Origin: CAZJHM01 sp964545925
GTDB taxonomy: Archaea; Iainarchaeota; Iainarchaeia; Iainarchaeales; CAZJHM01
Reading direction: 5' to 3'
Length of the DNA: 17,146 nucleotides
Assembly: GCA_964545925.1 (NCBI GenBank)
Contig: CAZJHM010000014.1
Location: forward strand, 1-17,146
Shown here: in pieces, positions 5,484 to 12,874 of the stretch
Numbering within the stretch: position 1 is the stretch's first letter
Layout of the letters: every line of letters begins with the position of its first letter
The notes under the pieces: model-generated
What the model saw: only the letters and a program-made list of their open reading frames with translations
Databases searched by the model: none
What the model was told of the DNA's origin: nothing
Position numbers and translations under genes: made by a program

Positions 5484-5965
5484 TATTTATCAACTCCCAA
5501 AAGCCCAAGTTTGTGGAGAACTTCCAGCCTTGTTTTTTTCTGGATTTGCTCACCTTCAAACAGGATTGGGTTGTATTTATTAGGTAGGGATTTATTTAAA
5601 TCTCTTTTTGTTAGAGGTTTTATCTTGATTTCGTCATTAAAAACAGTTACAAGTTCTAATTGAGATTTTGAAAGTTCTACCAAAGAATAAGAACCTTTTT
5701 GAGCTTTCAAAAGATTAAATATGAGAGATTTGGCTTGTTCTCCAAATTTTTCTTTTCCTGAAAAAAGAGATTCATAAGCAAGTCCTATTATTGATTGGGA
5801 ATCCAAGAAAAAAACTCCTTCATGCATAACATTTGCTTCTGCTGTTAAAACTAGATAGCCAGTTATTTTATCATCTAAAGCTTTTTTTAGAACATCTTCT
5901 GGATTTTCTTGAGAAAAGTTTTTTGTAAACAAGGTTTTTCCAGAGGGAAGTTTCAAATTATACAC
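5483..5965 (-). CDS. DUF2226-like (PATAN/DUF4388-like) protein
   Basis: This 160-residue protein has an N-terminal domain of the kind seen in archaeal DUF2226 and bacterial DUF4388/PATAN proteins. The pattern is a short beta region, a helix (NPEDVLKKALDD), then KITGYLVLTAE, EGVFFLDSQSIIGLAYES and a later helix with LLKAQKGSYSLVEL. In bacteria such domains sit in signalling and cell-polarity proteins next to small GTPase or ParA-type partners. The match is from memory of the fold pattern, and this protein is shorter than the DUF2226 proteins I recall. The C-terminal 40 residues are basic and end in a helix. It overlaps the NYN gene by eight bases and meets the next gene at TAATG, so it is an internal operon gene. 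Confidence 0.55.
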   Translation of the reverse strand: MYNLKLPSGKTLFTKNFSQENPEDVLKKALDDKITGYLVLTAEANVMHEGVFFLDSQSIIGLAYESLFSGKEKFGEQAKSLIFNLLKAQKGSYSLVELSKSQLELVTVFNDEIKIKPLTKRDLNKSLPNKYNPILFEGEQIQKKTRLEVLHKLGLLGVDK

Positions 5966-6431
5966 CTTTTACTCTTTTAAGAATTATAAGTTCGTCTGCT
6001 GTATTTTTCAAAGAAACTGAAGCTGAATCATCTACTAACATAACTATTACATCTTTTCCATATTTTTTTGCTTTTGTTATAACTGGTAAGAAATCAGCAT
6101 CTCTTGTGACTAAGCAGATTGTGTTTACTGATTGGTTGAAAATTGCTTCTGTTGAATCAACAGCCATTGCTACATCTACATCTGTAACTGTTACTATTGG
6201 GTCAAATCCTTTGTTAATTATTGCTTCTATTAATTTTTGAGTTGCAAACTGATTAATATATACTTTTGCTATTTTTAGGTTGCCTTTATTTTGCAAACGG
6301 GATTTAACTAAATCTAAATCTATTTGAAATTCTTTTCTTAGAATGTTTGGCCCATCTACAAAAAGAGCTATGTTTCTGTTTTTTGCCATTAATTTATCTA
6401 TTATATTTTTACCTAAGGATGCAAGAGCCAT
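5958..6431 (-). CDS. NYN-domain (PIN-like) ribonuclease, TIGR00288-type
   Basis: NYN domains are PIN-like metal-dependent RNases. This 157-residue protein shows the family plan: ALFVDGPNIL with D26, a central D84xD86 motif (TDVDVAMAVDS) with D92, and VTRDADFLPVI with D111 and D113, then a Rossmann-like strand and a C-terminal helix. The acidic residues for metal binding appear intact, so it should be active. It resembles the stand-alone archaeal family TIGR00288, whose substrate is unknown to me. The start at 6429-6431 is preferred over MAKNRNI 15 codons in, because a TATA box is centred 25-26 nt upstream of it. It is the first gene of the operon. Confidence 0.85.
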   Translation of the reverse strand: MALASLGKNIIDKLMAKNRNIALFVDGPNILRKEFQIDLDLVKSRLQNKGNLKIAKVYINQFATQKLIEAIINKGFDPIVTVTDVDVAMAVDSTEAIFNQSVNTICLVTRDADFLPVITKAKKYGKDVIVMLVDDSASVSLKNTADELIILKRVKGV

Positions 6432-6452
6432 TATAGATTAGGAGTATAGGTT

Positions 6453-6460
6453 TTTAAATA
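6453..6460 (-). promoter_or_regulatory. TATA box of the NYN-LSm operon
   Basis: The minus strand reads TATTTAAA, centred 25-26 nt before the first base of the NYN ATG and lying across the topA stop codon. It predicts a leaderless operon mRNA. Confidence 0.5.
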
Positions 6461-8769
6461 CTCTTTGGTTTTTTATTTTCTTTTGGTTTTTTTAGTGTTG
6501 ATTTAGAAGAAGAGGATTTTGGTTTTTTTTCCTTGGGTGTTTTTTCTTTTATGGTTTTTCCTTTTGGTTTTTTATTTTTTAAAATTCTTTTTCTTTTGGG
6601 TTTTAAGAGTTCTTCCATTATTTCATCTTTTGGAGAATCTGTTTCAGAATTTGCGGAAACAGATTCAGAAGAGTTTTGATTTTTAATTGCTAATTCTTGG
6701 GCTGCTTTTTTTTCTTCCATTTTCTTTTTCCACTCGTCTTTGGAAGAACAATCCATGTTTATGCACATTTCAAAAGCTCTTCTTCCTGCTATTACTTTTA
6801 CCATTGGGGCAGAACAAATTTCGCAAATTTTGTCTGTTGTTTGGACTAATCCTTTCTGAGGCAATGGAAAAGTGTTTGTGCATTTAGGATAAGCATTGCA
6901 ACCTATAAATCTTTTTCCAAACCTGCTGTATCTGATTACTAGTTTTCCTTTGCATTCTTTGTTTGTGCATGAACCAACAGTTGCATTTGAATCAGAGGCT
7001 GATTTTATTTCGGAACCTATGTATTCTTTATGTTCAAAAAGTCTTTCAAGTTCCTTAACTAATAAATCTTGAGATTCCAAAACAGTTTTTTCCTTTGGAA
7101 GCTTGCCTTCAGCTATTTTGTCCATTTCAGTTTCTAAGTGAGCAGTCATTTCTGGGTTAATTATTCCTATGTCGTGTTTTTTCAGAGAATCAATTAATGC
7201 AAAGGCTAGTTCTGTTGGTTCCAAAGAAGAACTTCCATTTATGTAATGGCGATAAAGAAGTTTTTGAATTATTTCTGGACGAGTTGCCTTTGTTCCTAAG
7301 TTTAGTTCCTCCATTTTTTTCAAGAGAGCCCCTTGTGAATAACGAGCAGGAGGTTTTGTTTCTTTCTCTGTTAATTCCATTTTTTTTAAATTTAAGATTT
7401 CTCCCTCATCTATTGAAGGTAGAGTGTTTTCTTCTGTTTTTGAATAAGTGTAGATTTCTTTCCATCCTTTTTCTATGAAAATTAAACCATGGGCTATAAA
7501 TGGTTCATCTTTAACTAAGATTTCTATTGATGTGCTTAAAACTTTTGCATCATCTCCTAAGACAGCCATGAAATTTCTTGCAATCAAGTCATATATTTTG
7601 GATTCTTGTTGGTTTAGGTTGTTTGGTTTAGAAACAGGGTGAAGAGGAGGATGGTCTTTTGTTTCTTTTCCAGCTGTGGGTTCAAGTTTCTTTTTTGAAA
7701 GAAGATAATCAGCATATTTTTTGTAGGCTGGGATTTGAGCAAGTTCAGAGAGAATTTTTGAGAGTTTTAAAGTTGGAGGATAAGTTTGATTGTCTGTTCT
7801 TGGATAGGAAATAAATCCTTTTTGATATAGGGATTCTGCTACATTCATTGCACTTGCTGCTGTGTATCCTAAGTTTGTTGCGGCTCTGAGAAAATTTGTT
7901 GTGTTAAAAGGAACAGGGCGTTTAAGGATTTTTTCTTTTTTGGAGATTGCAGAAACTTTTCCTGTTTTTTCAGTGTGCAAAGAATAAACTTTTTCAGCTT
8001 GTTTTTTGTCCCAGAATTTTCCTTGTTTGTGTTGAGCTTCTATTGTTTCTTTGTCTTTCATAAATTCAGCATTTATTTCCCAATAAGGTTGAGGTTTGAA
8101 AGCCAATCTTTCTTTTTCTTTTTCAACTATTAATGCTAAGGTTGGACCTTGGACTCTGCCCATTCCAATAAATGCCTTGCCAAGTTTTCCAGAGACAATT
8201 GAAAGAAAGCGAGTGAGGGTTGAGCCCCAGTATAAGTCTATTTCTCGGCGAGTGTTTGCTGAGTCAGCTAAGTTTTTGTCTATGTTTTTTAAGTTTGAAA
8301 ATGATTCCTCAATGTCTTCTTTTGTCATTGCGGAGAAATTTGCTCTAAGAAGTTTTATTTTTGGGTTTATTTGTTGGACTAATTCAACTGCTTCAAAACC
8401 AATTGCTTCTCCTTCTCTGTCGTAATCTGTTGCTATGATTAAAGTATTTACTTCTTTTGCTTTTGATTTTATGAGATTTACAATCAGTTCTTTTTCAGCA
8501 ACATATTCAACTGGAACTCTTGCTAATTCTCGGACATCTGTTCCTTTCCAAAAAGAATATTTTTTTGGAAAATCTACATTTAGAATGTGCCCGCTTAAAG
8601 GAATACAGAGAATTTTTTCCTGAGGATTTTTCTTGAGTTTTTGAAGAAGGGGGGAATCAAACTCCCAAAAATAAGCATCATTTTCTTTTTTTTGTTTTAA
8701 AGTTGTATCTGCTAAAATTTCGGAAATTCTTTTTCCAGCTATTGCCTTTTCTGCAATAATAAGTATCAT
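6454..8769 (-). CDS. topA: DNA topoisomerase I (type IA)
   Basis: Type IA topoisomerases relax negative supercoils by a 5' phosphotyrosine intermediate. The Toprim domain starts at once (LIIAEKAIAG, with E7) and carries DYDREGE (115-121). The catalytic tyrosine is Y322 in ISYPRTD, within the TopA core ending near 580. Two C-terminal zinc-ribbon modules follow: C601/C606/C624/C630 and C649/C652/C669/C674. Residues 680-771 are a long Lys/Glu and then Lys/Pro/Ser-rich tail, probably disordered and DNA-binding. At 771 residues it fits archaeal TopA. There is no fused helicase, so it is not reverse gyrase. The ATG at 8767-8769 has a TATA box about 28 nt upstream and no Shine-Dalgarno site, fitting a leaderless mRNA. 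Confidence 0.97.
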   Translation of the reverse strand: MILIIAEKAIAGKRISEILADTTLKQKKENDAYFWEFDSPLLQKLKKNPQEKILCIPLSGHILNVDFPKKYSFWKGTDVRELARVPVEYVAEKELIVNLIKSKAKEVNTLIIATDYDREGEAIGFEAVELVQQINPKIKLLRANFSAMTKEDIEESFSNLKNIDKNLADSANTRREIDLYWGSTLTRFLSIVSGKLGKAFIGMGRVQGPTLALIVEKEKERLAFKPQPYWEINAEFMKDKETIEAQHKQGKFWDKKQAEKVYSLHTEKTGKVSAISKKEKILKRPVPFNTTNFLRAATNLGYTAASAMNVAESLYQKGFISYPRTDNQTYPPTLKLSKILSELAQIPAYKKYADYLLSKKKLEPTAGKETKDHPPLHPVSKPNNLNQQESKIYDLIARNFMAVLGDDAKVLSTSIEILVKDEPFIAHGLIFIEKGWKEIYTYSKTEENTLPSIDEGEILNLKKMELTEKETKPPARYSQGALLKKMEELNLGTKATRPEIIQKLLYRHYINGSSSLEPTELAFALIDSLKKHDIGIINPEMTAHLETEMDKIAEGKLPKEKTVLESQDLLVKELERLFEHKEYIGSEIKSASDSNATVGSCTNKECKGKLVIRYSRFGKRFIGCNAYPKCTNTFPLPQKGLVQTTDKICEICSAPMVKVIAGRRAFEMCINMDCSSKDEWKKKMEEKKAAQELAIKNQNSSESVSANSETDSPKDEIMEELLKPKRKRILKNKKPKGKTIKEKTPKEKKPKSSSSKSTLKKPKENKKPKSI

Positions 8770-8791
8770 TTAAACACTATAAGAAGAAAAG

Positions 8792-8801
8792 GCATTTAAT
8801 A
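8792..8801 (-). promoter_or_regulatory. TATA-like box of topA
   Basis: The minus strand reads TATTAAATGC, centred about 28 nt before the topA ATG, predicting a leaderless transcript. Confidence 0.45.
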
Positions 8802-8840
8802 GTTTGGGTTTTTTGAGAAAAACGAATTTTCTTTGAAAAA

Positions 8841-8850
8841 TAATATATAT
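8841..8850 (+). promoter_or_regulatory. TATA box of the small winged-helix-like gene
   Basis: TAATATATAT is the clearest TATA box on the plus strand here. A start 26 nt downstream would fall near 8872, just before the palindrome at 8875-8900, so the whole leader would be that palindrome. Confidence 0.5.
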
Positions 8851-8874
8851 GAGTTAGCACGACAGAAGTAAAAA

Positions 8875-8900
8875 CATATTGTATAAGTATATACAATATG
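8875..8900 (+). promoter_or_regulatory. Perfect 11+11 bp palindrome enclosing the start codon
   Basis: CATATTGTATA (8875-8885), AGTA, then TATACAATATG (8890-8900) form an exact inverted repeat. Its last three bases are the ATG of the 89-residue gene. As DNA it could be the operator of a dimeric regulator, possibly the gene's own product or the neighbouring Lrp-type protein. As RNA it would form an 11-bp hairpin that hides the start codon at the very 5' end of the message. Confidence 0.75.
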
Positions 8901-9167
8901 ATAAAAGATAAAATTCTTCATTATCCTAGATTGGACACTGTGTTAATGGTTGAAGAAAAAATCAAAAAAACAAAAAAATATTTGGGAAAAATGGAGTTGT
9001 GGAAAAAACTCCCAAGACAAGTCCAATATCAAACTTTTATTTTTATTATTGATTATTTGGAAGAAAGCAGAAAAATTATGATTACAAAAGACAAAAAGAT
9101 TGTTTGGATTTTTGCTGATTCTTTAAAAGCAAGAAAACTGATAAGAGAAAGTTTTTCTGCAAAATAA
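8898..9167 (+). CDS. Small winged-helix-like protein, possible autoregulator
   Basis: An 89-residue basic protein: HYPRLDTVLMVEEKIKKTKK, then ELWKKLPRQVQYQTFIFIIDYLEE, then a beta hairpin (KIMITKDKKIVWIF) and a short C-terminal helix. Helix-helix-helix followed by a beta wing is the plan of small winged-helix DNA-binding proteins; I recall similar stand-alone proteins in DPANN archaea but cannot name a family. The perfect palindrome ending in its own start codon supports a DNA-binding, self-regulating role. It is divergent from topA and convergent with the Lrp gene, leaving one base between the two stop codons. It is one of only two protein genes on the plus strand here. Function is inferred. 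Confidence 0.7.
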   Translation: MIKDKILHYPRLDTVLMVEEKIKKTKKYLGKMELWKKLPRQVQYQTFIFIIDYLEESRKIMITKDKKIVWIFADSLKARKLIRESFSAK

Positions 9168-9168
9168 A

Positions 9169-9639
9169 TTAGAAATTGTTTTGGAGAGCAGAGCTGGGTA
9201 AATCACGAGTTTCTTTTTTGTGGGCTAGAATCAAAAGAGGATTGATATAAATAATACCTGATATTTTTGAAATTTCATCTAGCATTGTTTTTATATCACT
9301 GTTTTTTCTGAAGATTGCTTTTGCAGAAATAGAATATTCTCCTGAAGTCAAGATTAATTCTTGGACATAATCTAATTGGGATAAACGAGAAATAACTAAA
9401 TCAGTTGATTCAGGATGTGTTTTAATTAAAATAAAAACCGGACTTTCATAACCTAGAACTGAATAATCAATTACTGCTGTTATTGACTGAAGGATTTTCC
9501 TGGTACGAAGAGAATCAATTCTTTTCTTTATTGCAACATCTGAAACTCCAACAACTTTTGCTATGTCTGTGTTTGAGGCTCTGCCATCTTGAAGAAGATG
9601 TTTAAGGATTATTATATCAACTTTATCTAACTTAACCAT
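9169..9639 (-). CDS. Lrp/AsnC-family transcriptional regulator
   Basis: Lrp-type regulators are dimers or octamers that bind palindromic sites and often sense amino acids. The 156 residues contain the N-terminal helix-turn-helix (LDKVDIIILKHLLQDGRASN, then TDIAKVVGVSDVAIKKRIDSL; about 4-48), the linker strand ITAVIDYSVLGYESPVFI, and a C-terminal RAM-like ligand domain (about 70-140). The HTH is canonical; the RAM domain lacks an obvious match to a specific effector class. A TATA box 26 nt upstream of the ATG and no Shine-Dalgarno site suggest a leaderless mRNA. The target is unknown; the palindrome at 8875-8900 is a nearby candidate. Confidence 0.92.
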   Translation of the reverse strand: MVKLDKVDIIILKHLLQDGRASNTDIAKVVGVSDVAIKKRIDSLRTRKILQSITAVIDYSVLGYESPVFILIKTHPESTDLVISRLSQLDYVQELILTSGEYSISAKAIFRKNSDIKTMLDEISKISGIIYINPLLILAHKKETRDLPSSALQNNF

Positions 9640-9660
9640 AAGATAGATAAGAAAGAAATT

Positions 9661-9670
9661 CTTTTTAAAC
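9661..9670 (-). promoter_or_regulatory. TATA box of the Lrp-family gene
   Basis: The minus strand reads GTTTAAAAAG, centred 26 nt upstream of the ATG at 9639; no Shine-Dalgarno site is present. Confidence 0.5.
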
Positions 9671-9690
9671 TGTTGTTGAAGAAATTATTT

Positions 9691-9990
9691 TCATATTGAG
9701 AGTGGGAAATCTTTTGGATTTATTTTATCATAATCTACTTTATAGCCACCCATACTAAGAAAAAGAAGTATATTGTTTCTTATTTGTTCGGAGGTTTTTC
9801 CTTGTAATAATCTGGAATCTTCTTTAATTCTTGCTTTTAGTTCTAGCTGAAAAGCTTCTTTGAGAGGCATTTTTTTACTGAGAAAAAGTTTTGCTCTTTC
9901 TATTCTTGCACTATGAACTGCATTTAGTTTTGAGAGAGAAAAAGGTTTGTTTACTTTTCTTTTGGGTTTGGAAGGTTTTGGAGCAGGCAT
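9691..9990 (-). CDS. Orphan small basic protein with Pro/Lys-rich tail
   Basis: I do not recognise this 99-residue protein. It begins MPAPKPSKPKRKVNKP, a positively charged, proline-rich tail, followed by a helical region rich in Arg/Lys (NAVHSARIERAKLFLSKKM, LKEAFQLELKARIKEDSRLL) and a final strand-like segment. The EQIRNNILLFLSMGGYKV stretch looks like a packed helix and turn. The high charge suggests nucleic-acid or ribosome association. It lies between Top6A and the Lrp gene, with its own TATA box centred 26 nt upstream of the ATG and a T8 terminator just beyond. The N-terminal tail resembles that of the gene ending at 3526, without visible similarity elsewhere. Confidence 0.7.
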   Translation of the reverse strand: MPAPKPSKPKRKVNKPFSLSKLNAVHSARIERAKLFLSKKMPLKEAFQLELKARIKEDSRLLQGKTSEQIRNNILLFLSMGGYKVDYDKINPKDFPLSI

Positions 9991-10011
9991 AAGATAAATA
10001 AGATATTGAAG

Positions 10012-10019
10012 AATAAAAA
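10012..10019 (-). promoter_or_regulatory. TATA-like box of the 99-residue orphan
   Basis: The minus strand reads TTTTTATT, centred about 26 nt before the first base of the ATG at 9990, the leaderless spacing seen at other genes in the window. Confidence 0.35.
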
Positions 10020-10033
10020 TGTATCTTTAAGAC

Positions 10034-10041
10034 AAAAAAAA
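10034..10041 (-). terminator. T8 tract directly after the Top6A stop
   Basis: On the minus strand the TAA at 10042-10044 is followed at once by eight T. It probably ends the KH-Top6B-Top6A transcript before the promoter of the 99-residue gene. Confidence 0.5.
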
Positions 10042-11184
10042 TTAAGGAAGGAAAAGTTTCTTTTCAATTTTCTCTGGGAGATATTCTTCAGCAACAAATG
10101 AAAGTGAACGATTAGCTAAAGCTTGTTGTTCTATACGGATTTTTTCCTTCAAGGCTTTCTGTAATTGGGCTTGCCATTCTTTTGTTTGGAACCAAGGATA
10201 AGACATAAGTTCTTTTGCTCTTTTAACATCTCCATCTTTCATTCTTTCTGTGACTTGTTTTAAATCATAATCTTCAACATCATCCAAAGTCATTCCTATG
10301 TATTTTGCATCTGGTGTTGCCAAAAGATGAGAATGAGCAGCCAAAGCCATTGAACCTTGTTTTATTACACTGTAAATATACCAACCATAAGGGTCTCCAT
10401 CTGTGAAAACATAAACAGGTAAATCATACTCTCTGTGTATTCTTCCAATTAATCTGCGAGTTCCACGGGCTGCTTGTCCACCTGTGCTAATTAAAATTGC
10501 TCCGTGTTTTTTTGCAAATCTTTCCTCAACTAATCTTTCATACATTGCTTCTGTTTCAATTACTAAAACATATTCTGCATCAACATCAAGAATTTCTATT
10601 TCTTCTGGTTCTAAGCGAGACATTATACTCCATCCTCCTCTTCCTAACTTAGAGGCATTGAATTCATCTTCATAATGCATTTTATCTTTTAGAGTTATGT
10701 CTCCATAAAGAGTTCCTTTTGGATTTGCATGTAGATTTAGTTTTTCACGAATTGTATCTACTGCATGTTCCAAATCAACTATTACTGCATCACTTTCTGT
10801 TTGTCCTTCAAATGTGTTTTCTTTTGTTCCTTCAATTGTGTGTTTTAGTTCGTAATAAATTTCACGAATTGAAGCTGTTTTGTTGTGATTGAGATAATCA
10901 TAAGTTTTTGCTCCGACTAACATTGTTTGCATGAATTTTTTTGCATGTCCAATATTTAGGAAATTTCTTGTTGTTCTTTTTTCTCCTAACTCAATTAAAC
11001 CTTGGTCTTCATTGAAATTAACATTTGCCTTTCCTCTTTGGAGAGTGATAAATTCTGGGTCTTTGTCTGAAAGAATATCTTTGGCTATTACATTGAAATT
11101 TTTTTCTATTCTTGTTGCTATTTCTTTTGGAGTTATATCTGCTTCTTTTGTTTTCTTTTGTTTAATCTTCTTTCTCTGTACCAT
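10042..11184 (-). CDS. top6A: DNA topoisomerase VI subunit A (Spo11-like)
   Basis: Subunit A of the type IIB topoisomerase makes the double-strand break by tyrosine attack. The winged-helix/CAP domain holds the catalytic motif IREIYY, with Y111 the likely nucleophile by analogy to Spo11 and Sulfolobus Top6A. The Toprim domain follows, with VIETEAMY (E210) and TDGDPYG (D262, D264) as metal-binding acids. At 380 residues it is typical. The ATG at 11182-11184 lies inside top6B, giving a 23-nt overlap, with a GGAGG site nine bases upstream. An uncommonly basic N-terminus (MVQRKKIKQKKTK) precedes the core. It is the last gene of the KH-Top6B-Top6A unit. Confidence 0.97.
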   Translation of the reverse strand: MVQRKKIKQKKTKEADITPKEIATRIEKNFNVIAKDILSDKDPEFITLQRGKANVNFNEDQGLIELGEKRTTRNFLNIGHAKKFMQTMLVGAKTYDYLNHNKTASIREIYYELKHTIEGTKENTFEGQTESDAVIVDLEHAVDTIREKLNLHANPKGTLYGDITLKDKMHYEDEFNASKLGRGGWSIMSRLEPEEIEILDVDAEYVLVIETEAMYERLVEERFAKKHGAILISTGGQAARGTRRLIGRIHREYDLPVYVFTDGDPYGWYIYSVIKQGSMALAAHSHLLATPDAKYIGMTLDDVEDYDLKQVTERMKDGDVKRAKELMSYPWFQTKEWQAQLQKALKEKIRIEQQALANRSLSFVAEEYLPEKIEKKLFLP

Positions 11185-12862
11185 TTTCTTCAGCCTCCTT
11201 ATAGTTGTTTTCTGCTGATTGTTTTATCTCAATGAATTCATCACTTAAATCTGCATCACTTTCTTTTTCTTTCTTTTCTTCTAATTTGAGTTTTTCAATT
11301 ACCATTTTCTCTAGCATTTTTTCTAAATCTGCTTTTTTGGTTTTTGTTACAAATGAAACTGAAGATGCGATTTCAGGAATATATTTTAAGAAAACATTCT
11401 TTTTTGCTTTCTTGTCTTCTTCTCTTCTTCTATATGCGATATATGCTCCTGTTTTTCTTCCTGATTGCATTAAAGAAAGTCTTATTTCTTCTAAGATTTC
11501 TTCTTCTGAGGCAATTGCTTGTTTGCCTGCTCCTGTGTAAGGAATATGTACTGAAATAAAATTAACTAAAATTGTTATTGGACTATCTTCAATATTTTTT
11601 ATTCCATATCTTTTCCAATCAATTGAATTAACTGCATCTGTTATTGCACAATTTCCTTGGTCAAACAAAAGAGGCACACGATTTGCAAAGCGCATTAGTT
11701 CTACTTTCTTTTCTCCTTCTGTTGCTGCCTTGAGTGTTCTTCCTGCTCCTCCGCCATATAAAACTGAAACTTCTACTTGGAAAGGAAAACCTCCTGAATA
11801 AACTGATGGCTTACGGCTGAGGACACTTAGGAATTCAGGTTTGACTATAGACATCAGAGATTTTCTTATTCTTTCTTCTCCAATTGGGATTAGTTTGGCT
11901 GTTGGAGAAATAAAATCTATTTCTTTGAAAGCTTTGACAATTGCTTCTGCTTCATCCCAGACAATTTGTTTTGGGTCTTTTCTTAAATCTACTTTTGATT
12001 TTAATGCAATATCTTCTAAACCTTTGTCTCCTATTCTATCAAACTCTTTCTTTAAGAAAGTTGAAAGTTTATTTGTTGTTGAATAACGAGAATAATTTAA
12101 GAATTCATCTACTGAGACTCCTTTTGGGTGCGGTTTTGTTTCTTCTGGGCGAGGAGGAATTTTAGTAGATGTTCTTTTGAAAGTGTATTTGTTTCCGGAT
12201 GGGTCACGGAATTTAATTTCTGTGTGAGGATTTGCAATTGCTGTTCTTCTTAGATATTCCAAAGGGGATTGTTCGGAATCTTTGTAAAGAACATTTTTGA
12301 ATTTTGCTTGAAGTGCTGTTCCTTGGAATTTCTTTTCTTCTTTTTTTAAGTTTGTTAATTTTGCTGTGTTTGTTTTTGTGTCTACCATTACTTCAACTGA
12401 AAAAGTTTGATTTCCATCTCCTGTGACTACTTTTACTGGTTTACCAGTTGTTGATTGAGATAAAAGAGTTACTCCAGCTGAACCTATTCCTTGTTGTCCG
12501 CGAGTTTGGATTAGACGATGGAATTTTGTTCCTGCTAAAAGTTGTCCAAAAGCTTTACCAACTGTTTTTTCAGTTAAGCCTGGCCCATTATCTTTAACTG
12601 TTACTAAATAATATTCTTTTCCTAATTCATCTATGGATACATCTATTGTTGGGAGAATGTTTGATTCTTCACAAGCATCCATTGAGTTAGTTACATATTC
12701 ATGAACAACCATTGTTAAGGCACGGAGCTTTCCGTAGAGTCCGAGCATTTGCTTGTTTTTGTTGAAGAATTCAGCTACAGAATGTTCTTTGAAGTTTTTT
12801 GCCATTTCTTCGGCTTTTGAAACTCCATTCTGATATTCTTTTTCTTCTTCTTGTTTTGCCAT
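11162..12862 (-). CDS. top6B: DNA topoisomerase VI subunit B
   Basis: Subunit B is the GHKL ATPase that gates topoisomerase VI. The Bergerat fold shows the N box (VVHEYVTNSMDACEE with E55, N59, D62), G1 (DNGPG, 91-95) and G2 (RGQQGIGSAG, 121-130). The H2TH insert spans about 240-315, and the transducer domain follows with the ATP-sensing switch lysine in GKQA (K447). A short acidic and Lys-rich C-terminal extension (about 520-566) ends the protein; no immunoglobulin-like extra domain is seen. At 566 residues the length is normal. The AGGTG ribosome binding site seven bases before the ATG contains the upstream KH gene's stop codon. It overlaps top6A by 23 nt, ensuring co-translation of the two partners. 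Confidence 0.97.
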   Translation of the reverse strand: MAKQEEEKEYQNGVSKAEEMAKNFKEHSVAEFFNKNKQMLGLYGKLRALTMVVHEYVTNSMDACEESNILPTIDVSIDELGKEYYLVTVKDNGPGLTEKTVGKAFGQLLAGTKFHRLIQTRGQQGIGSAGVTLLSQSTTGKPVKVVTGDGNQTFSVEVMVDTKTNTAKLTNLKKEEKKFQGTALQAKFKNVLYKDSEQSPLEYLRRTAIANPHTEIKFRDPSGNKYTFKRTSTKIPPRPEETKPHPKGVSVDEFLNYSRYSTTNKLSTFLKKEFDRIGDKGLEDIALKSKVDLRKDPKQIVWDEAEAIVKAFKEIDFISPTAKLIPIGEERIRKSLMSIVKPEFLSVLSRKPSVYSGGFPFQVEVSVLYGGGAGRTLKAATEGEKKVELMRFANRVPLLFDQGNCAITDAVNSIDWKRYGIKNIEDSPITILVNFISVHIPYTGAGKQAIASEEEILEEIRLSLMQSGRKTGAYIAYRRREEDKKAKKNVFLKYIPEIASSVSFVTKTKKADLEKMLEKMVIEKLKLEEKKEKESDADLSDEFIEIKQSAENNYKEAEENGTEKED

Positions 12863-12869
12863 TCTATTA

Positions 12870-12874
12870 CACCT
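12870..12874 (-). promoter_or_regulatory. Top6B ribosome binding site abutting the KH stop codon
   Basis: The minus strand reads TAGGTG; the TAG (12873-12875) ends the KH gene and AGGTG is seven bases before the Top6B ATG. This repeats the stop-inside-Shine-Dalgarno arrangement seen between minD and LSm. Confidence 0.6.

Noticed and set aside
6454..8769. Reverse gyrase
   Set aside because: No helicase domain is fused or adjacent; the Toprim starts at residue 2 and the protein is a plain type IA enzyme.
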